Below are positions 39,642 through 48,138 of a stretch of 64,000 nt of DNA, piece after piece. How positions within the stretch are numbered: position 1 is the stretch's first letter; each line of letters begins with the position of its first letter. Location: assembly GCA_963751105.1 (NCBI GenBank), contig CAVVTG010000002.1, positions 1,674,001 to 1,738,000 on the forward strand. The letters are read 5' to 3'. The notes beneath the pieces were generated by a model, which did no database searches, had not been told where the DNA came from, and worked only from the letters and a program-made list of their open reading frames with translations. This DNA is from JACVRW01 sp963751105 (GTDB lineage: Bacteria; Actinomycetota; Thermoleophilia; Solirubrobacterales; Thermoleophilaceae). The position numbers and the translations under genes are program-made.

Positions 39642-41717
39642 CTAGGCCTTCACGGCCTCCTTCTCCTGCTGGGCCTGGGCCACCACCTGCTGGGCCACGT
39701 GTCCGGGAACCTGCTCGTAGCGGGCGAGCTCCATCGTGTACTCCCCCTGGCCGCCGGTGATGGCGCGCAGGTCCGGCGCATACTCCAGGAGCTCGGCCAT
39801 CGGCACCTCGGCCTGGACCTCGGTCACCGAGCCGCTGGGCTCCATCCCCAGTGGCCGGCCGCGGCGGGAGTTGAGGTCGCCGATCACATCACCCACCGAC
39901 TCCTCGGGCACGGTCACGACCACGGTCATGATCGGCTCCATCAGCGTGGGCTGGGCGTTCGCCATCGCGTCCTTGAAGGCCATCGAGCCGGCGATCTTGA
40001 AGGCCATCTCCGACGAGTCGACGGAGTGGTGCTGGCCGTCGAACACGGTCACCCGCACGTCGCGCACCGGGAAGCCGGCGACGATTCCGCTGCGCATGGC
40101 CTCCTGCACGCCCTTCTCGACCGCTGGGATGAAACCGCCCGGAATCACACCGCCCTTGATGGCGTTCACGAACTCGAAGCCGCTGCCCTGCTCACCCGGC
40201 TCGATCTCGATGTGGCAGTCGGCGAACTGCCCGCGGCCGCCGGTCTGCTTCTTGTAACGCGCGTGTGCCTTGGCGCTCGACCTGATCGCCTCGCGGTAGG
40301 GCACGTGCGGCGGGTGCAACTCGACCTCGGCTCCGAATCGCTCCTTCATGCGCTCGACGATCACCTCGACGTGGATCTGGCTGATGCCCGCCAGGATCTG
40401 CTCACCGGTCTGGGAGTCGCGGTGGAAGTCGATGGTGGGGTCCTCCTCCTGCAGCCGGCGCAGGGCCTGGCCCATCTTCTCCTCGTCGCCCTTGGCCTTG
40501 GCCTCGATCGCGAAGGCCATGACCGGGCGCGGCATGGCCGGCAGCGCCAGCGGGATCTCCGCGTCCTTGCCGGCCAGGACGTCGCCCGCCCGCGTCTCCT
40601 TGAGCTTGGCCACGGCCCCGATGTCGCCCGGCCCGAACTCGTCCGCGTGCTCGGTCTCCTTGCCCTGCGGCACCAGCAGCTGGCCGATCCGCTCCTTGAC
40701 GTGCGCCCGGCAGTTGAACACGTGCGAGTCGTGGCCGAGCACTCCCTGGTAGACGCGGAAGAGGTTGACCCGTCCGGCGTAGGGATCGGCCAGCGTCTTG
40801 AACACGAAGGCGACCATGTCCTTCGACTCGTCCGGCTCGAGCATCACCCCGTCGAGGTCGATCGCTCCGCGCTTGGCCGGCGACGGCAGGTCGTCCACCA
40901 GCGCGTCCAGCAGCCGGTTGATGCCCAGGTTGCGCGTGGCCGCACCACAGGTGACCGGGAACACGTGGCCCTCGGTGACGCCGGTCTTGAGGGCTGAGAC
41001 GGTCTCGTCGTGCGAGATCTCCTCACCCTCGAGGTAGCGCTCCATGAGAGCGTCGGAGACCTCGGCCACCTCGTCCATCAGCTTCTCCCGGTACTCCTGA
41101 GCCTGGTCGGCGAGGTCCTCGGGAATCTCGATCTCGGTGCAGTTGTCGCGCTCGGCGCCGTCGTAGCGGTAGGCCTTCATGTCGATCAGGTCGACGACGC
41201 CTTCGAGCTCGTGCTCGGCGCCGATCGGGATCTCGGTGGCCACGACGTGCTGGCCGAAGGTGCTCTTGAGCGACTCGAGGCTGCGGAAGAAGTCGGCGCG
41301 CTCGCGGTCGAGCATGTTCACGAACAGGATGCGGGCGAGGCCGAGCTCAGTGGCCCGCTCCCAGAGGCGGATGGTGGTCACCTCGGCGCCCATCACGCCG
41401 TTGACCACGAAGACCGCGCCCTCCACCACGCGCAGGGCGGCCAGGGCGTCCGCCACGAAGCTGGGGTCGCCCGGGGTGTCGATCAGGTTGATCTTCCGGT
41501 CCTCCCAGCGAAACGAGGAGAGGCTCGCCGAGATGGACATCTGGCGCGCCTTCTCGTCGGGCGCCGAGTCGGAGATCGTCGATCCCTCGGCCACCGAGCC
41601 CAGGCGGTTGATCGCGCCCGCCTCGAACAGGAGTGCCTCGTTCACGGAGGTCTTCCCGCTGCCTCGGTGGCCAACCAACGCCACGTTGCGGATCCTCCTC
41701 GGCGACTCGTGCGCCAT
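39642..41717 (-). CDS. EF-G-like translational GTPase (EF-G2 type)
   Basis: A 691-residue GTPase with the five-domain EF-G layout. The P-loop is VALVGHRGSGKTSVNEALLF, switch II is NLIDTPGDPSFVADALAALR, and the fourth GTPase motif is altered to ILFVNMLDRERAD (usual NKxD). Domains III-V follow with AKGDEEKMGQALRRLQEEDP, TGEQILAGISQIHVEVIVER and SRRGRPLGMEPSGSVTEVQA. The match to the EF-G2/FusA2 group, and the odd start HESPRRIRN, indicate a paralogue and not the housekeeping fusA, which normally lies with rpsL/rpsG/tuf. Its role in translation is unclear in general. Confidence 0.85.
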   Translation of the reverse strand: MAHESPRRIRNVALVGHRGSGKTSVNEALLFEAGAINRLGSVAEGSTISDSAPDEKARQMSISASLSSFRWEDRKINLIDTPGDPSFVADALAALRVVEGAVFVVNGVMGAEVTTIRLWERATELGLARILFVNMLDRERADFFRSLESLKSTFGQHVVATEIPIGAEHELEGVVDLIDMKAYRYDGAERDNCTEIEIPEDLADQAQEYREKLMDEVAEVSDALMERYLEGEEISHDETVSALKTGVTEGHVFPVTCGAATRNLGINRLLDALVDDLPSPAKRGAIDLDGVMLEPDESKDMVAFVFKTLADPYAGRVNLFRVYQGVLGHDSHVFNCRAHVKERIGQLLVPQGKETEHADEFGPGDIGAVAKLKETRAGDVLAGKDAEIPLALPAMPRPVMAFAIEAKAKGDEEKMGQALRRLQEEDPTIDFHRDSQTGEQILAGISQIHVEVIVERMKERFGAEVELHPPHVPYREAIRSSAKAHARYKKQTGGRGQFADCHIEIEPGEQGSGFEFVNAIKGGVIPGGFIPAVEKGVQEAMRSGIVAGFPVRDVRVTVFDGQHHSVDSSEMAFKIAGSMAFKDAMANAQPTLMEPIMTVVVTVPEESVGDVIGDLNSRRGRPLGMEPSGSVTEVQAEVPMAELLEYAPDLRAITGGQGEYTMELARYEQVPGHVAQQVVAQAQQEKEAVKA

Positions 41718-41751
41718 GACTCTCCCTTCGCTCGACAGCCGAGAAGGGAGC

Positions 41752-42096
41752 CTACCCGGCGAGCGCCGAATCCAGTGCCTCGTGAATCGGCGCGGCGCTC
41801 TCCACCTCGGTGAGCCCCAGCACGCGGCGCAGCGGTGACTCGGCGGGCACCACGAGCAGCAGCTGTTGCCGGCGCCGCGCGAGGCGGCGGGAGAGGTCGA
41901 ACAGGATCTCGATCCCGGCCGAATCGAGATAGCGGCAGCCGCTCAGGTCGATCACCAGGGCGAGGGCGTCGTTGGGCACCGAGGCCAGCAGCTCGTCGCG
42001 CACGTAAGCGGCGTTGGTCATGTCGATCTCCCCGCCGAGGTGGGCCACGAGCCTCCCCCCTCGCCGCTCAACCGAGATCTCCGCCGGTGTGGTCAC
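41752..42096 (-). CDS. STAS-domain anti-sigma factor antagonist
   Basis: A 114-residue STAS protein of the SpoIIAA/RsbV type. The fold elements are SVERRGGRLVAHLGGEIDMT, ALALVIDLSGCRYLDSAGIE with the phosphorylatable Ser of the DSAG motif near residue 58, and ILFDLSRRLARRRQQLLLVV. In partner switching, the unphosphorylated form binds an anti-sigma kinase. Its GTG overlaps the stop of the SpoIIE/HATPase gene by GTGA, so antagonist and phosphatase/kinase are made together. Likely cytoplasmic. Confidence 0.9.
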   Translation of the reverse strand: MTTPAEISVERRGGRLVAHLGGEIDMTNAAYVRDELLASVPNDALALVIDLSGCRYLDSAGIEILFDLSRRLARRRQQLLLVVPAESPLRRVLGLTEVESAAPIHEALDSALAG

Positions 42097-44507
42097 GCGG
42101 CCCGGGGTCGTCCCAGCCGTCGCCGCATCACGATCAAGGTACCGCCGTCCTCGACGCTGAGGTCCACCTCGTCCATCAGGCCCTCGATTATCTTCAGCCC
42201 GCGGCCGCGGTGCTCGCCGCGGCGGTCGCGCCAGCGGCCACGGTCACGGATGCTGGCGGTCAGCGTGTCGTCCTCGATCCGAGCCTCGACGTCGAAGCTG
42301 GCGTCGCCCGGCCCGTAGGCGTGCTCGATCGCATTGCCGGCGGCCTCGCACACGCTGAGCGTGATCTCGTAGGACTCGAGCTCGGCCGCCCCGGCAGCGT
42401 GGAGGAATCGGACCAGGCGGCGTCGCAGCACCGAGAGCGACTCCGGCTCCGCGTGCAGACTCAGCCGGATGCTCTCCGCGCTGGTTCGCGTGGGTCGCAC
42501 GGCCAGCAGCGCGACGTCGTCGGCGGGCTCGTCGCTGCCGAGCACCGCCTCGAGTACCCGGTCACACAGCGCACCGAGGTCCTGTTCGGGCTCCCCCGCC
42601 TCGCGGGCGAGGTGGTCGAGGCTCTCCGACAGCGGCACGTCGCGCCGCTCGACCAAGCCGTCGGTGTAGAGCAACAGGGTGGAGCCGGCCGGCATCTCGG
42701 CGCGCGTCTCGCGGAAGACCGCGGGGTCCGCGGCGCCGATGGGCACCGAGCGGCCCCCCTCGAGAAAACGCGGCCCGTCCGGAGCCAGGAGCAGCGGCGG
42801 CGGATGCCCGGCGGCCGAGAACACGACGTCGCCCGTCTCGCGATCGAGCACGAGGTAGAGCACGGTGGCCATCACGTCCTCCAGCCCGCTCATCACCAGC
42901 CGGTTGATACGGGCCATCACCTCGGCGGGCGAGGCCTCGATGAGGCCGTAGGCGCGGAACGCGTTGCGCAGCTGGCCCATGGTGGTGGCGGCCCGCAGGC
43001 CGTGCCCCACCACGTCGCCCACCACGAGCGCCACCCGCCCGTCGGGTCGCTCGAGCACGTCGTACCAGTCCCCGCCGATCGCTGCGCCGGCGCCGGCCGG
43101 CAGGTAGCGCGCCGACAGGCTGAGTCCCTCGATCAGCGGCAGCCGCTCGGGCAGCAGGCTGCGCTGCAGCGTCTCGGCGATCGTGTGCTCGCGCTGGTAG
43201 ACCTCGCGCAGTCGCGCGTCCATCAGCTTGCGCTCGTGGATGTCGATCGCGGTGCCCACGTAGCCGGCGAAGCTGCCGCCCTCGAAGCGCGGCACCCCAC
43301 GGTCGACCACCCAGCGGTGCTCGCCCGAGGCGGCCCGGAGCCGGTACTCGTACTCCCAGCGCGAGTGCGTGGCCAGGGCGGCGCGCCAGGAGGAGAGCAT
43401 CCGCTCCGCGTCGTCGGGGTGCACGCCGAGCTCCCAGGTCAGCCCGAGCTCCTCCTCGAGGGAGGTGCCGGTGAAGCGCAGCCAGCCGTCGTTGACGAAG
43501 GTCACCAGCCCCTCGGCGTCGGTGGTCCAGATCATCACCGGCGCCGTATCGGCCAGCTCGCGGAAGCTGGCCTCGGACTCCCGCAGCGCCTCCTCCATCG
43601 TTCGGCGCTCGTGTATGTCGGTGGACGTGCCGACGTAGCCCACGAACTCGCCGTCGCTGAACCGCGGCGTGCCCACCTCGAGCACCCAGCGGTATCCCCC
43701 CAGCGAGCCCTGCAGCCGGTACTCGTAGCGAAACTCCTCGCGGCGCCGGAAGGCGTCGCGCCAGCGGACCAGCAGCTCGTCGCGGTCGTCGGGGTGGGCG
43801 CTGAGACCGAAGTTGTCGCCCAGCTCCTCCTCGAACGTGCGTCCCGTGAAACGAAGCCAGCCGCTGTTCACGAAGGTCAGGTGCCCTTCGGAATCGGTCA
43901 TCCACATGAGCGCGGGGGTGGTGTCGGCCAGCTCGCGGAAGCGAGCCTCGCTGTCGCGCATCAGCTCCTCGTTGCGGGCCCGTTCCGCGGCCAGGCCAAG
44001 CACGTTGGCCAGGGCCTGCAGGAAGATCAGGTCGCCGTGACCGAAGCGGCGAGCGCTCTTGCAGTGGACGGCGAGAACCCCGTAATGGCGGGCCCTCCCG
44101 CCGATCGGGGCGGCCGCTGCGCCCGCCACGCCGAGCTCACGCTGCTCGCTCGACGGGGCGACGCGCACATCGGTGGCGAAGTCCTCGACCGCCACCGCCT
44201 CTCCCACCGCCAGCACCACGCTCGGCAGCTCCTCGGGGAGCAGCGCCACCACACCCTCCGTCAGCCCCTCCGGCAGGCCCGCGCCCGCCCGCAGTAGCAG
44301 GCCCCCTTGGTCGCCGGTCAGCTCACTGATCGTCGCGTAGTCGACGTCCAGCTCAGCTCGTGCCGTCTCGGCGGCGGCCTTCAGCAGAAAGTCAAGTACC
44401 GAGCCACCCAGCGCCTCCTGGGCCAGCCCCGCCAAGGCCGCCTGCTGACTCGCGCGGATCCGCAGCTCGTCGCGGTGACCTTCATCGCGGAGCCGGGGAT
44501 CGGCCAC
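42093..44507 (-). CDS. GAF-PAS-PAS-SpoIIE phosphatase with C-terminal anti-sigma-type HATPase
   Basis: An 804-residue soluble signalling protein. Domains in order: GAF (about 25-175; GVAGAAAAPIGGRARHYGVL), PAS 1 (about 185-300; RFRELADTTPALMWMTDSEG), PAS 2 (about 312-430; SFRELADTAPVMIWTTDAEG), PP2C-type SpoIIE (about 450-660; AGAGAAIGGDWYDVLERPDG, VALVVGDVVGHGLRAA, LLYTDGLVERRD) and HATPase (about 670-795; N box ITLSVCEAAGNAIEHAYG, G2 GRGLKIIEGLMD). It therefore joins an RsbU-like phosphatase and an RsbW-like kinase. Partners are probably the overlapping STAS gene and the WhiG-type sigma factor 12 bases upstream. Starts at GTG. Confidence 0.9.
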   Translation of the reverse strand: MADPRLRDEGHRDELRIRASQQAALAGLAQEALGGSVLDFLLKAAAETARAELDVDYATISELTGDQGGLLLRAGAGLPEGLTEGVVALLPEELPSVVLAVGEAVAVEDFATDVRVAPSSEQRELGVAGAAAAPIGGRARHYGVLAVHCKSARRFGHGDLIFLQALANVLGLAAERARNEELMRDSEARFRELADTTPALMWMTDSEGHLTFVNSGWLRFTGRTFEEELGDNFGLSAHPDDRDELLVRWRDAFRRREEFRYEYRLQGSLGGYRWVLEVGTPRFSDGEFVGYVGTSTDIHERRTMEEALRESEASFRELADTAPVMIWTTDAEGLVTFVNDGWLRFTGTSLEEELGLTWELGVHPDDAERMLSSWRAALATHSRWEYEYRLRAASGEHRWVVDRGVPRFEGGSFAGYVGTAIDIHERKLMDARLREVYQREHTIAETLQRSLLPERLPLIEGLSLSARYLPAGAGAAIGGDWYDVLERPDGRVALVVGDVVGHGLRAATTMGQLRNAFRAYGLIEASPAEVMARINRLVMSGLEDVMATVLYLVLDRETGDVVFSAAGHPPPLLLAPDGPRFLEGGRSVPIGAADPAVFRETRAEMPAGSTLLLYTDGLVERRDVPLSESLDHLAREAGEPEQDLGALCDRVLEAVLGSDEPADDVALLAVRPTRTSAESIRLSLHAEPESLSVLRRRLVRFLHAAGAAELESYEITLSVCEAAGNAIEHAYGPGDASFDVEARIEDDTLTASIRDRGRWRDRRGEHRGRGLKIIEGLMDEVDLSVEDGGTLIVMRRRLGRPRAA

Positions 44508-44519
44508 GCCGGCGGACCG

Positions 44520-45311
44520 TTACTCGTCCTCGGCCAAGGGTTCGCCCTGGAGGCGGGATTTGAGCCGCAGGACGGCCTTGGTGTGGAGCTGCGAGACACG
44601 CGACTCGGTCACGCCGAGCACCTCTCCGATCTCGCGGAGGGTCAGGTTCTCGTAGTAGTAGAGGGCCACCACGAGCTTCTCCCGCTCCGGCAGGCGCGCG
44701 ATGGCGTCGGCCAGGCGGTCCTTCATCTCGGTGGTGTCCATCTCCGTGGCCGGGTCGAGCGCCGCGGGGTCCTGGATGGTGTCGAGGAGAGAAACCTGGT
44801 CGCCCGAGGAGTCCGACACGGTCCAGAGCTCGTCGAGCGCCACCACCGAGGAGTTGGAGATGCGCACCAGCGAGTCCTGGAGCTCGTCGACCGAGACGTC
44901 GAGCTCCTCGGCGATCTCCTGGTCGGTGGGCGCGCGGTGCAGCTGGTGCTCGAGCTTGGCGTTGACCTTCTCGATCTCGCGCGCCTTGCTGCGCACGGAG
45001 CGCGGCACCCAGTCGAGCGAGCGCAGCTCGTCGATGATCGATCCCTTGATGCGGGTGATCGCGAAGGTCTCGAACTTGATCTCGCGCTCCGGCTCGAAGC
45101 GCTCGATCGCCGAGATCAGGCCGAGCAGCCCGTAGGAGATGAGATCGGCCTCCTCCACGTGGGAGGGCAGGCCGCTCGACATGCGCCCCGCCACGTACTT
45201 GACGAGCGGCGCGTAGGCAAGAACCAGGCGCTCACGGGCCTTCTCGTCGCGCTCGTCCTTGTAGCGCCGCCAGAAGTCCTTGAGGTCGATCGCCTTGAGA
45301 TTCGTCTCCAT
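44520..45311 (-). CDS. whiG: WhiG/FliA-type RNA polymerase sigma factor
   Basis: A 263-residue sigma factor with regions 2, 3 and 4. Region 2 is LVLAYAPLVKYVAGRMSSGL and EEADLISYGLLGLISAIERF, then KFETFAITRIKGSIIDELRS and LDWVPRSVRSKAREIEKVNA, the FliA/WhiG signature. Region 4 is RLPEREKLVVALYYYENLTL and REIGEVLGVTESRVSQLHTK. In streptomycetes WhiG drives sporulation genes and in other bacteria FliA drives flagellar genes; no such genes are here, so the regulon is open. It is 8 bases after xerC and precedes the SpoIIE/HATPase and STAS genes. Confidence 0.9.
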   Translation of the reverse strand: METNLKAIDLKDFWRRYKDERDEKARERLVLAYAPLVKYVAGRMSSGLPSHVEEADLISYGLLGLISAIERFEPEREIKFETFAITRIKGSIIDELRSLDWVPRSVRSKAREIEKVNAKLEHQLHRAPTDQEIAEELDVSVDELQDSLVRISNSSVVALDELWTVSDSSGDQVSLLDTIQDPAALDPATEMDTTEMKDRLADAIARLPEREKLVVALYYYENLTLREIGEVLGVTESRVSQLHTKAVLRLKSRLQGEPLAEDE

Positions 45312-45319
45312 ATGGCCAG

Positions 45320-46225
45320 TCAGGCGCGGGGATGCGAGCGTCGATACGCCTTCTTCAAGCGACTCGACTCTACCCGAGTGTAGGTCTGGGTCGTGCTGAT
45401 CGAGGAGTGTCCGAGCAGCTCCTGGATCGCACGCAGGTCGGCGCCGCCCTCGAGCAGGTGGGTCGCGAACGAGTGACGGAGGGTGTGTGGCGTGATCCCG
45501 GCGCGGCGTGTCTGCACCCGCAGCCGCCGGCGCACGTCCGAGGTCGACAGCCGGCGGCCGCTCTTGGAGACGAACAGCGCCTCGCTCTCGCCCGTGGCCA
45601 GCACGGCGCGTCCGCAGGCCAGGTAGCGCTCGAGCGCCTTCCAGGCGTGCTCGCCCACCGGCACGACGCGCGTGCGGCCGCCCTTGCCCTCGACCCGCAC
45701 TTCCTCGGCGTCGGGGTCGACGTCCACCGTGTCGAGGTTCACGAGCTCTTCTGCCCGTAGTCCGGCCGCGTAAGCCAGCTCGAGCAGCGCGCGGTCGCGC
45801 ACGTCGAGCGGACTCGAAGCGGGGATCCGTTCGAGCAGCTCGGCCAGCTCATCCGGCTTGAGCACGCGCGGGAGGTAGGCGTCCTTCTTGGGGCTGGACA
45901 CCAGATCGGCGGGATTGGCGGCGAGCTCGCCGCGCTCGACCAGCTGCCGGTAGAAGCTGCGGATGGCCGCCAGCTTGCGGGCCACCGTGGACCTGGCTGC
46001 TCCGCGCTCTGATACGACCCCCGCGAAGCGCCGCAGGTCGCGGTGCCCGAGCTCGCCTGGCTCCATGTCCCGGGCGGAGGCCCAGTCGGCCAGCTGTCGG
46101 AGATCGGTCCCGTAGGCGCGCCGCGTCTTCTCCCCCATCCCCTGGGCGAGCTGCCAGTTGTCGAAGCGCTCGAGCGCGGCGCTCCAGTTAGCTTCTGCAG
46201 GAGTGGGTTTGTTCTTCGTCAACAC
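45320..46225 (-). CDS. xerC: Tyrosine recombinase XerC/XerD
   Basis: A 301-residue site-specific recombinase for chromosome dimer resolution. The SAM-like N-terminal core-binding domain runs to about residue 100 (RFDNWQLAQGMGEKTRRAYG). The catalytic R-K-H-R-H-Y set is visible: Arg in YAAGLRAEELVNLD, Lys in EGKGGRTRVVPVGE, HxxR in HTLRHSFATHLLEGGADLRA, His in ELLGHSSISTTQTYTRV and the Tyr in TQTYTRV. XerC and XerD cannot be separated by eye. It starts at GTG or the next-codon TTG. Its linkage to whiG is seen in other actinobacteria. Confidence 0.9.
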   Translation of the reverse strand: MLTKNKPTPAEANWSAALERFDNWQLAQGMGEKTRRAYGTDLRQLADWASARDMEPGELGHRDLRRFAGVVSERGAARSTVARKLAAIRSFYRQLVERGELAANPADLVSSPKKDAYLPRVLKPDELAELLERIPASSPLDVRDRALLELAYAAGLRAEELVNLDTVDVDPDAEEVRVEGKGGRTRVVPVGEHAWKALERYLACGRAVLATGESEALFVSKSGRRLSTSDVRRRLRVQTRRAGITPHTLRHSFATHLLEGGADLRAIQELLGHSSISTTQTYTRVESSRLKKAYRRSHPRA

Positions 46226-46475
46226 TCAGGACGGTCGGGTCGCGACTCGCACTCAGCTTGCGGACGCCGCGCTCGTGGACGAGCACGACAAGCCGGTCAA
46301 GCCCTGGCATCGGATCCAGGGCCCGAGCGACGCCTCGACCATGTGGTACGCGGTCCTGCGCAAGCGCGAGCGGGGCGTATACATAGGCACGCTCTGCATT
46401 CGACACACCGGCCGTCAGCCCCTCCTCGAGGAGGCGGGGTGGGAGGAGATACCCGTGGGTGAGATCGGGGTGTAG
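46203..46475 (+). CDS. Small conserved-looking protein next to xerC
   Basis: A 90-residue protein from a GTG behind GCAGGAG, overlapping the divergent xerC start by 23 bases. The sequence looks protein-like: VATRTQLADAALVDEHDKPV, HRIQGPSDASTMWYAVLRKR, RGVYIGTLCIRHTGRQPLLE, EEAGWEEIPVGEIGV. It may be a compact alpha/beta domain. I do not recognise it. The opposite strand is also open here but gives a less plausible, low-complexity product. The start is uncertain. Confidence 0.5.
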   Translation: MGLFFVNTQDGRVATRTQLADAALVDEHDKPVKPWHRIQGPSDASTMWYAVLRKRERGVYIGTLCIRHTGRQPLLEEAGWEEIPVGEIGV

Positions 46476-46528
46476 GCCCGGCCCCGTTCCGTTCGGGCGT
46501 TGCGCTCTGGTTGGTTCGCCCACGATCT

Positions 46529-46598
46529 GCTGGGGAAGGGGTGAGTCCCGTTCGCGAAGATTCGTCCCCACGTTTGGCATGTATGTCATGCGGAACGT
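46529..46598 (-). repeat. Intergenic hairpin-plus-tail element, copy A
   Basis: Read on the minus strand, a hairpin comes first: ACGTT (46594-46598) pairs with AACGT (46570-46574), with an inner stem GCATG/CATGC (46577-46581 and 46587-46591) and a 5-base loop. About 20 bases later comes the tail GGGACTCACCCC, then CTTCCCCAGC (46529-46549). The tail is an inverted copy of the tail of copy B, with one base difference in length. The element is in a 300-base gap that otherwise has no gene, between the small gene next to xerC and the glycosyltransferase. It is either a mobile-type repeat or a structured RNA. Confidence 0.6.
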
Positions 46599-46627
46599 AG
46601 GGAGGTCAGCGTGGCAGCGAGGCGTGT

Positions 46628-46715
46628 GACGAGTTATGCCTCTATACGGGCACAAACTCGTCGGACGCCCAAGAGCGGACATCGCCGAAGGGACTCACCC
46701 TCTTCCCCAGCCAAT
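46628..46715 (+). repeat. Intergenic hairpin-plus-tail element, copy B
   Basis: GACGAGTT (46628-46635) pairs perfectly with AACTCGTC (46655-46662); inside it TGCC (46637-46640) pairs with GGCA (46649-46652) around the loop TCTATACG. The tail is GGGACTCACCC then TCTTCCCCAGCCAA (46690-46713). Loop, outer stem and tail match copy C at 61.85 kb (TCTATA loop, CGTC stem end, CTTCCCCAGCCAA). It points away from copy A, whose tail is its inverted repeat. The last 60 bases of the gap before the glycosyltransferase stop show nothing else. Confidence 0.62.
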
Positions 46716-46775
46716 CCGACCACGCCGCTCCCGGCGCGCAGAAGCGAGCGGAACGCCGCCGCGCCGTCGGCGCCG

Positions 46776-47990
46776 CTACGCCGCCAGAGCCTCGCCGCGC
46801 GCGACGTCCTCCAGCACCTCGGCCACCGCGTCCACCGGAGGGTGGGCCGCGATCTCGCCGGCGAGGGCGCCGGCCGCGCGGCGGTAGAGCGGATCGTCCA
46901 GGAGGGTGCTGACCGCGGCGGCCAGGTCGTCCAGCCGGCCGGGGGCCATCGCGGCCTCGAAGGAGGCATCCCCGTCGGGCTGAGCGTTCGGGCCGAGCGC
47001 GATCCCCGCGCCGAGCTCCGCCACCCGGCGGGCGTTCTGGGGCTGGTCGGCGAACAGCGGGACGACGGCCAGGGGCATGCCCGCGGCCATGGCCATCAGA
47101 GTCGAGCCCGAGCCGCCGTGGCCGACCATCGCGTCAGCGTGCGCCATCACCGCGTTCTGCGGCACCCATGGCTCGACGTGCACCGACGCCGGCACCGGTC
47201 CGAGCTCCGCCGGGTCGGCCTCGGTGCCGAGCGTCAGTAGCACCCGCACCGGCAGGTCGGCCAGGGCGTCCAGCGCCTCGCGGTAGAGCCGGGGATAGAA
47301 GCCGTTTCCTGCCGCGGCCGAGCCAAAGGAGACGTATACGAGCGGCTCTTCGCTGCCCTGCCACCAATCCGGCAGCACCCCGGCAGGTGCCACGGGCTCC
47401 CGGTAGCGCCTCGTGCCCTTCGGCGCCACCGCCGAGGGCGCCTCCAGCGAACGCGGGGCCATCGTCAGGTACGGCTGGCGCCAGAAGGGCTCCGCACCGT
47501 GCTCTCGGCGCAGACCGGCCCCCGCCCTCAGCCGGTCGACAGGATCGAGCAGGGTCGACCACTCGAACTCGCCGCCGGCGGTGAGGAACACGGCCACGTG
47601 CAGGTGCGGCACGCCGAGGTGCTCGGCCGCCACCAGCGAAGCGAACTCGGTGCTCTCGCGCAGCACGGCGTCGGGCTGCCAGTCGCGCATGAGCGCGAGC
47701 ATGCCCGGCAGCGCCGAGCGGGCGAACTCACCGGCGAAGATCTCCTCGAGCACGATCTGGTCGGCTTCGCCAGGCCCGGCCGCGCGGACGCGCTCCCAGA
47801 CAGGCGCCATGAGCTGCTCCGACGGCTCGGCGAGCGCGGTCAGCGGCAGGCCGGCCCGCTCGGCGTGCGGCCGGAGCGAGCCCGGGGCGGCGACCAGCAC
47901 CTCATGGCCGCTGCGTCGCAGAGCCTGGGCGAAGGGTACGAGCGGGCCGAAATGGCCCGCGCCGCGTGTGGTGGCGAAGAGGATGCGCAC
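46776..47990 (-). CDS. GT1-family glycosyltransferase (macrolide/UGT-like)
   Basis: A 404-residue GT-B glycosyltransferase. It opens RILFATTRGAGHFGPLVPFA with the conserved His of GT1 enzymes. The C-terminal donor-binding half has LVYVSFGSAAAGNGFYP, VHVEPWVPQNAVMAHADAM and the signature GHGGSGSTLMAMAAGMPLAV, VPLFADQPQNARRV. This resembles enzymes that glycosylate macrolides, sterols or glycolipids using a nucleotide sugar. The acceptor is unknown and no biosynthetic cluster is around it. Starts at GTG, 148 bases from the L,D-transpeptidase gene. Confidence 0.85.
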   Translation of the reverse strand: MRILFATTRGAGHFGPLVPFAQALRRSGHEVLVAAPGSLRPHAERAGLPLTALAEPSEQLMAPVWERVRAAGPGEADQIVLEEIFAGEFARSALPGMLALMRDWQPDAVLRESTEFASLVAAEHLGVPHLHVAVFLTAGGEFEWSTLLDPVDRLRAGAGLRREHGAEPFWRQPYLTMAPRSLEAPSAVAPKGTRRYREPVAPAGVLPDWWQGSEEPLVYVSFGSAAAGNGFYPRLYREALDALADLPVRVLLTLGTEADPAELGPVPASVHVEPWVPQNAVMAHADAMVGHGGSGSTLMAMAAGMPLAVVPLFADQPQNARRVAELGAGIALGPNAQPDGDASFEAAMAPGRLDDLAAAVSTLLDDPLYRRAAGALAGEIAAHPPVDAVAEVLEDVARGEALAA

Positions 47991-48138
47991 GCCTCTCCGG
48001 ACCGGCCACGGGCAGGTTTATTCCGGAGGATGCCCAGGTCTCTGACGAGCTCGAGAGCGGCGCTGCCAAGGAAGCAGGCTCGAAGCCGTGCTCGGCACGG
48101 CGAGAGCCGATGACGCAGGCAGCGACGTTCCCGAGCCG

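Noticed and set aside
46188..46682. Minus-strand open frame of 164 codons covering the hairpin elements
   Set aside because: Composition is low-complexity, it overlaps xerC and the better plus-strand small gene, and it runs through the repeat elements, which need no coding explanation.
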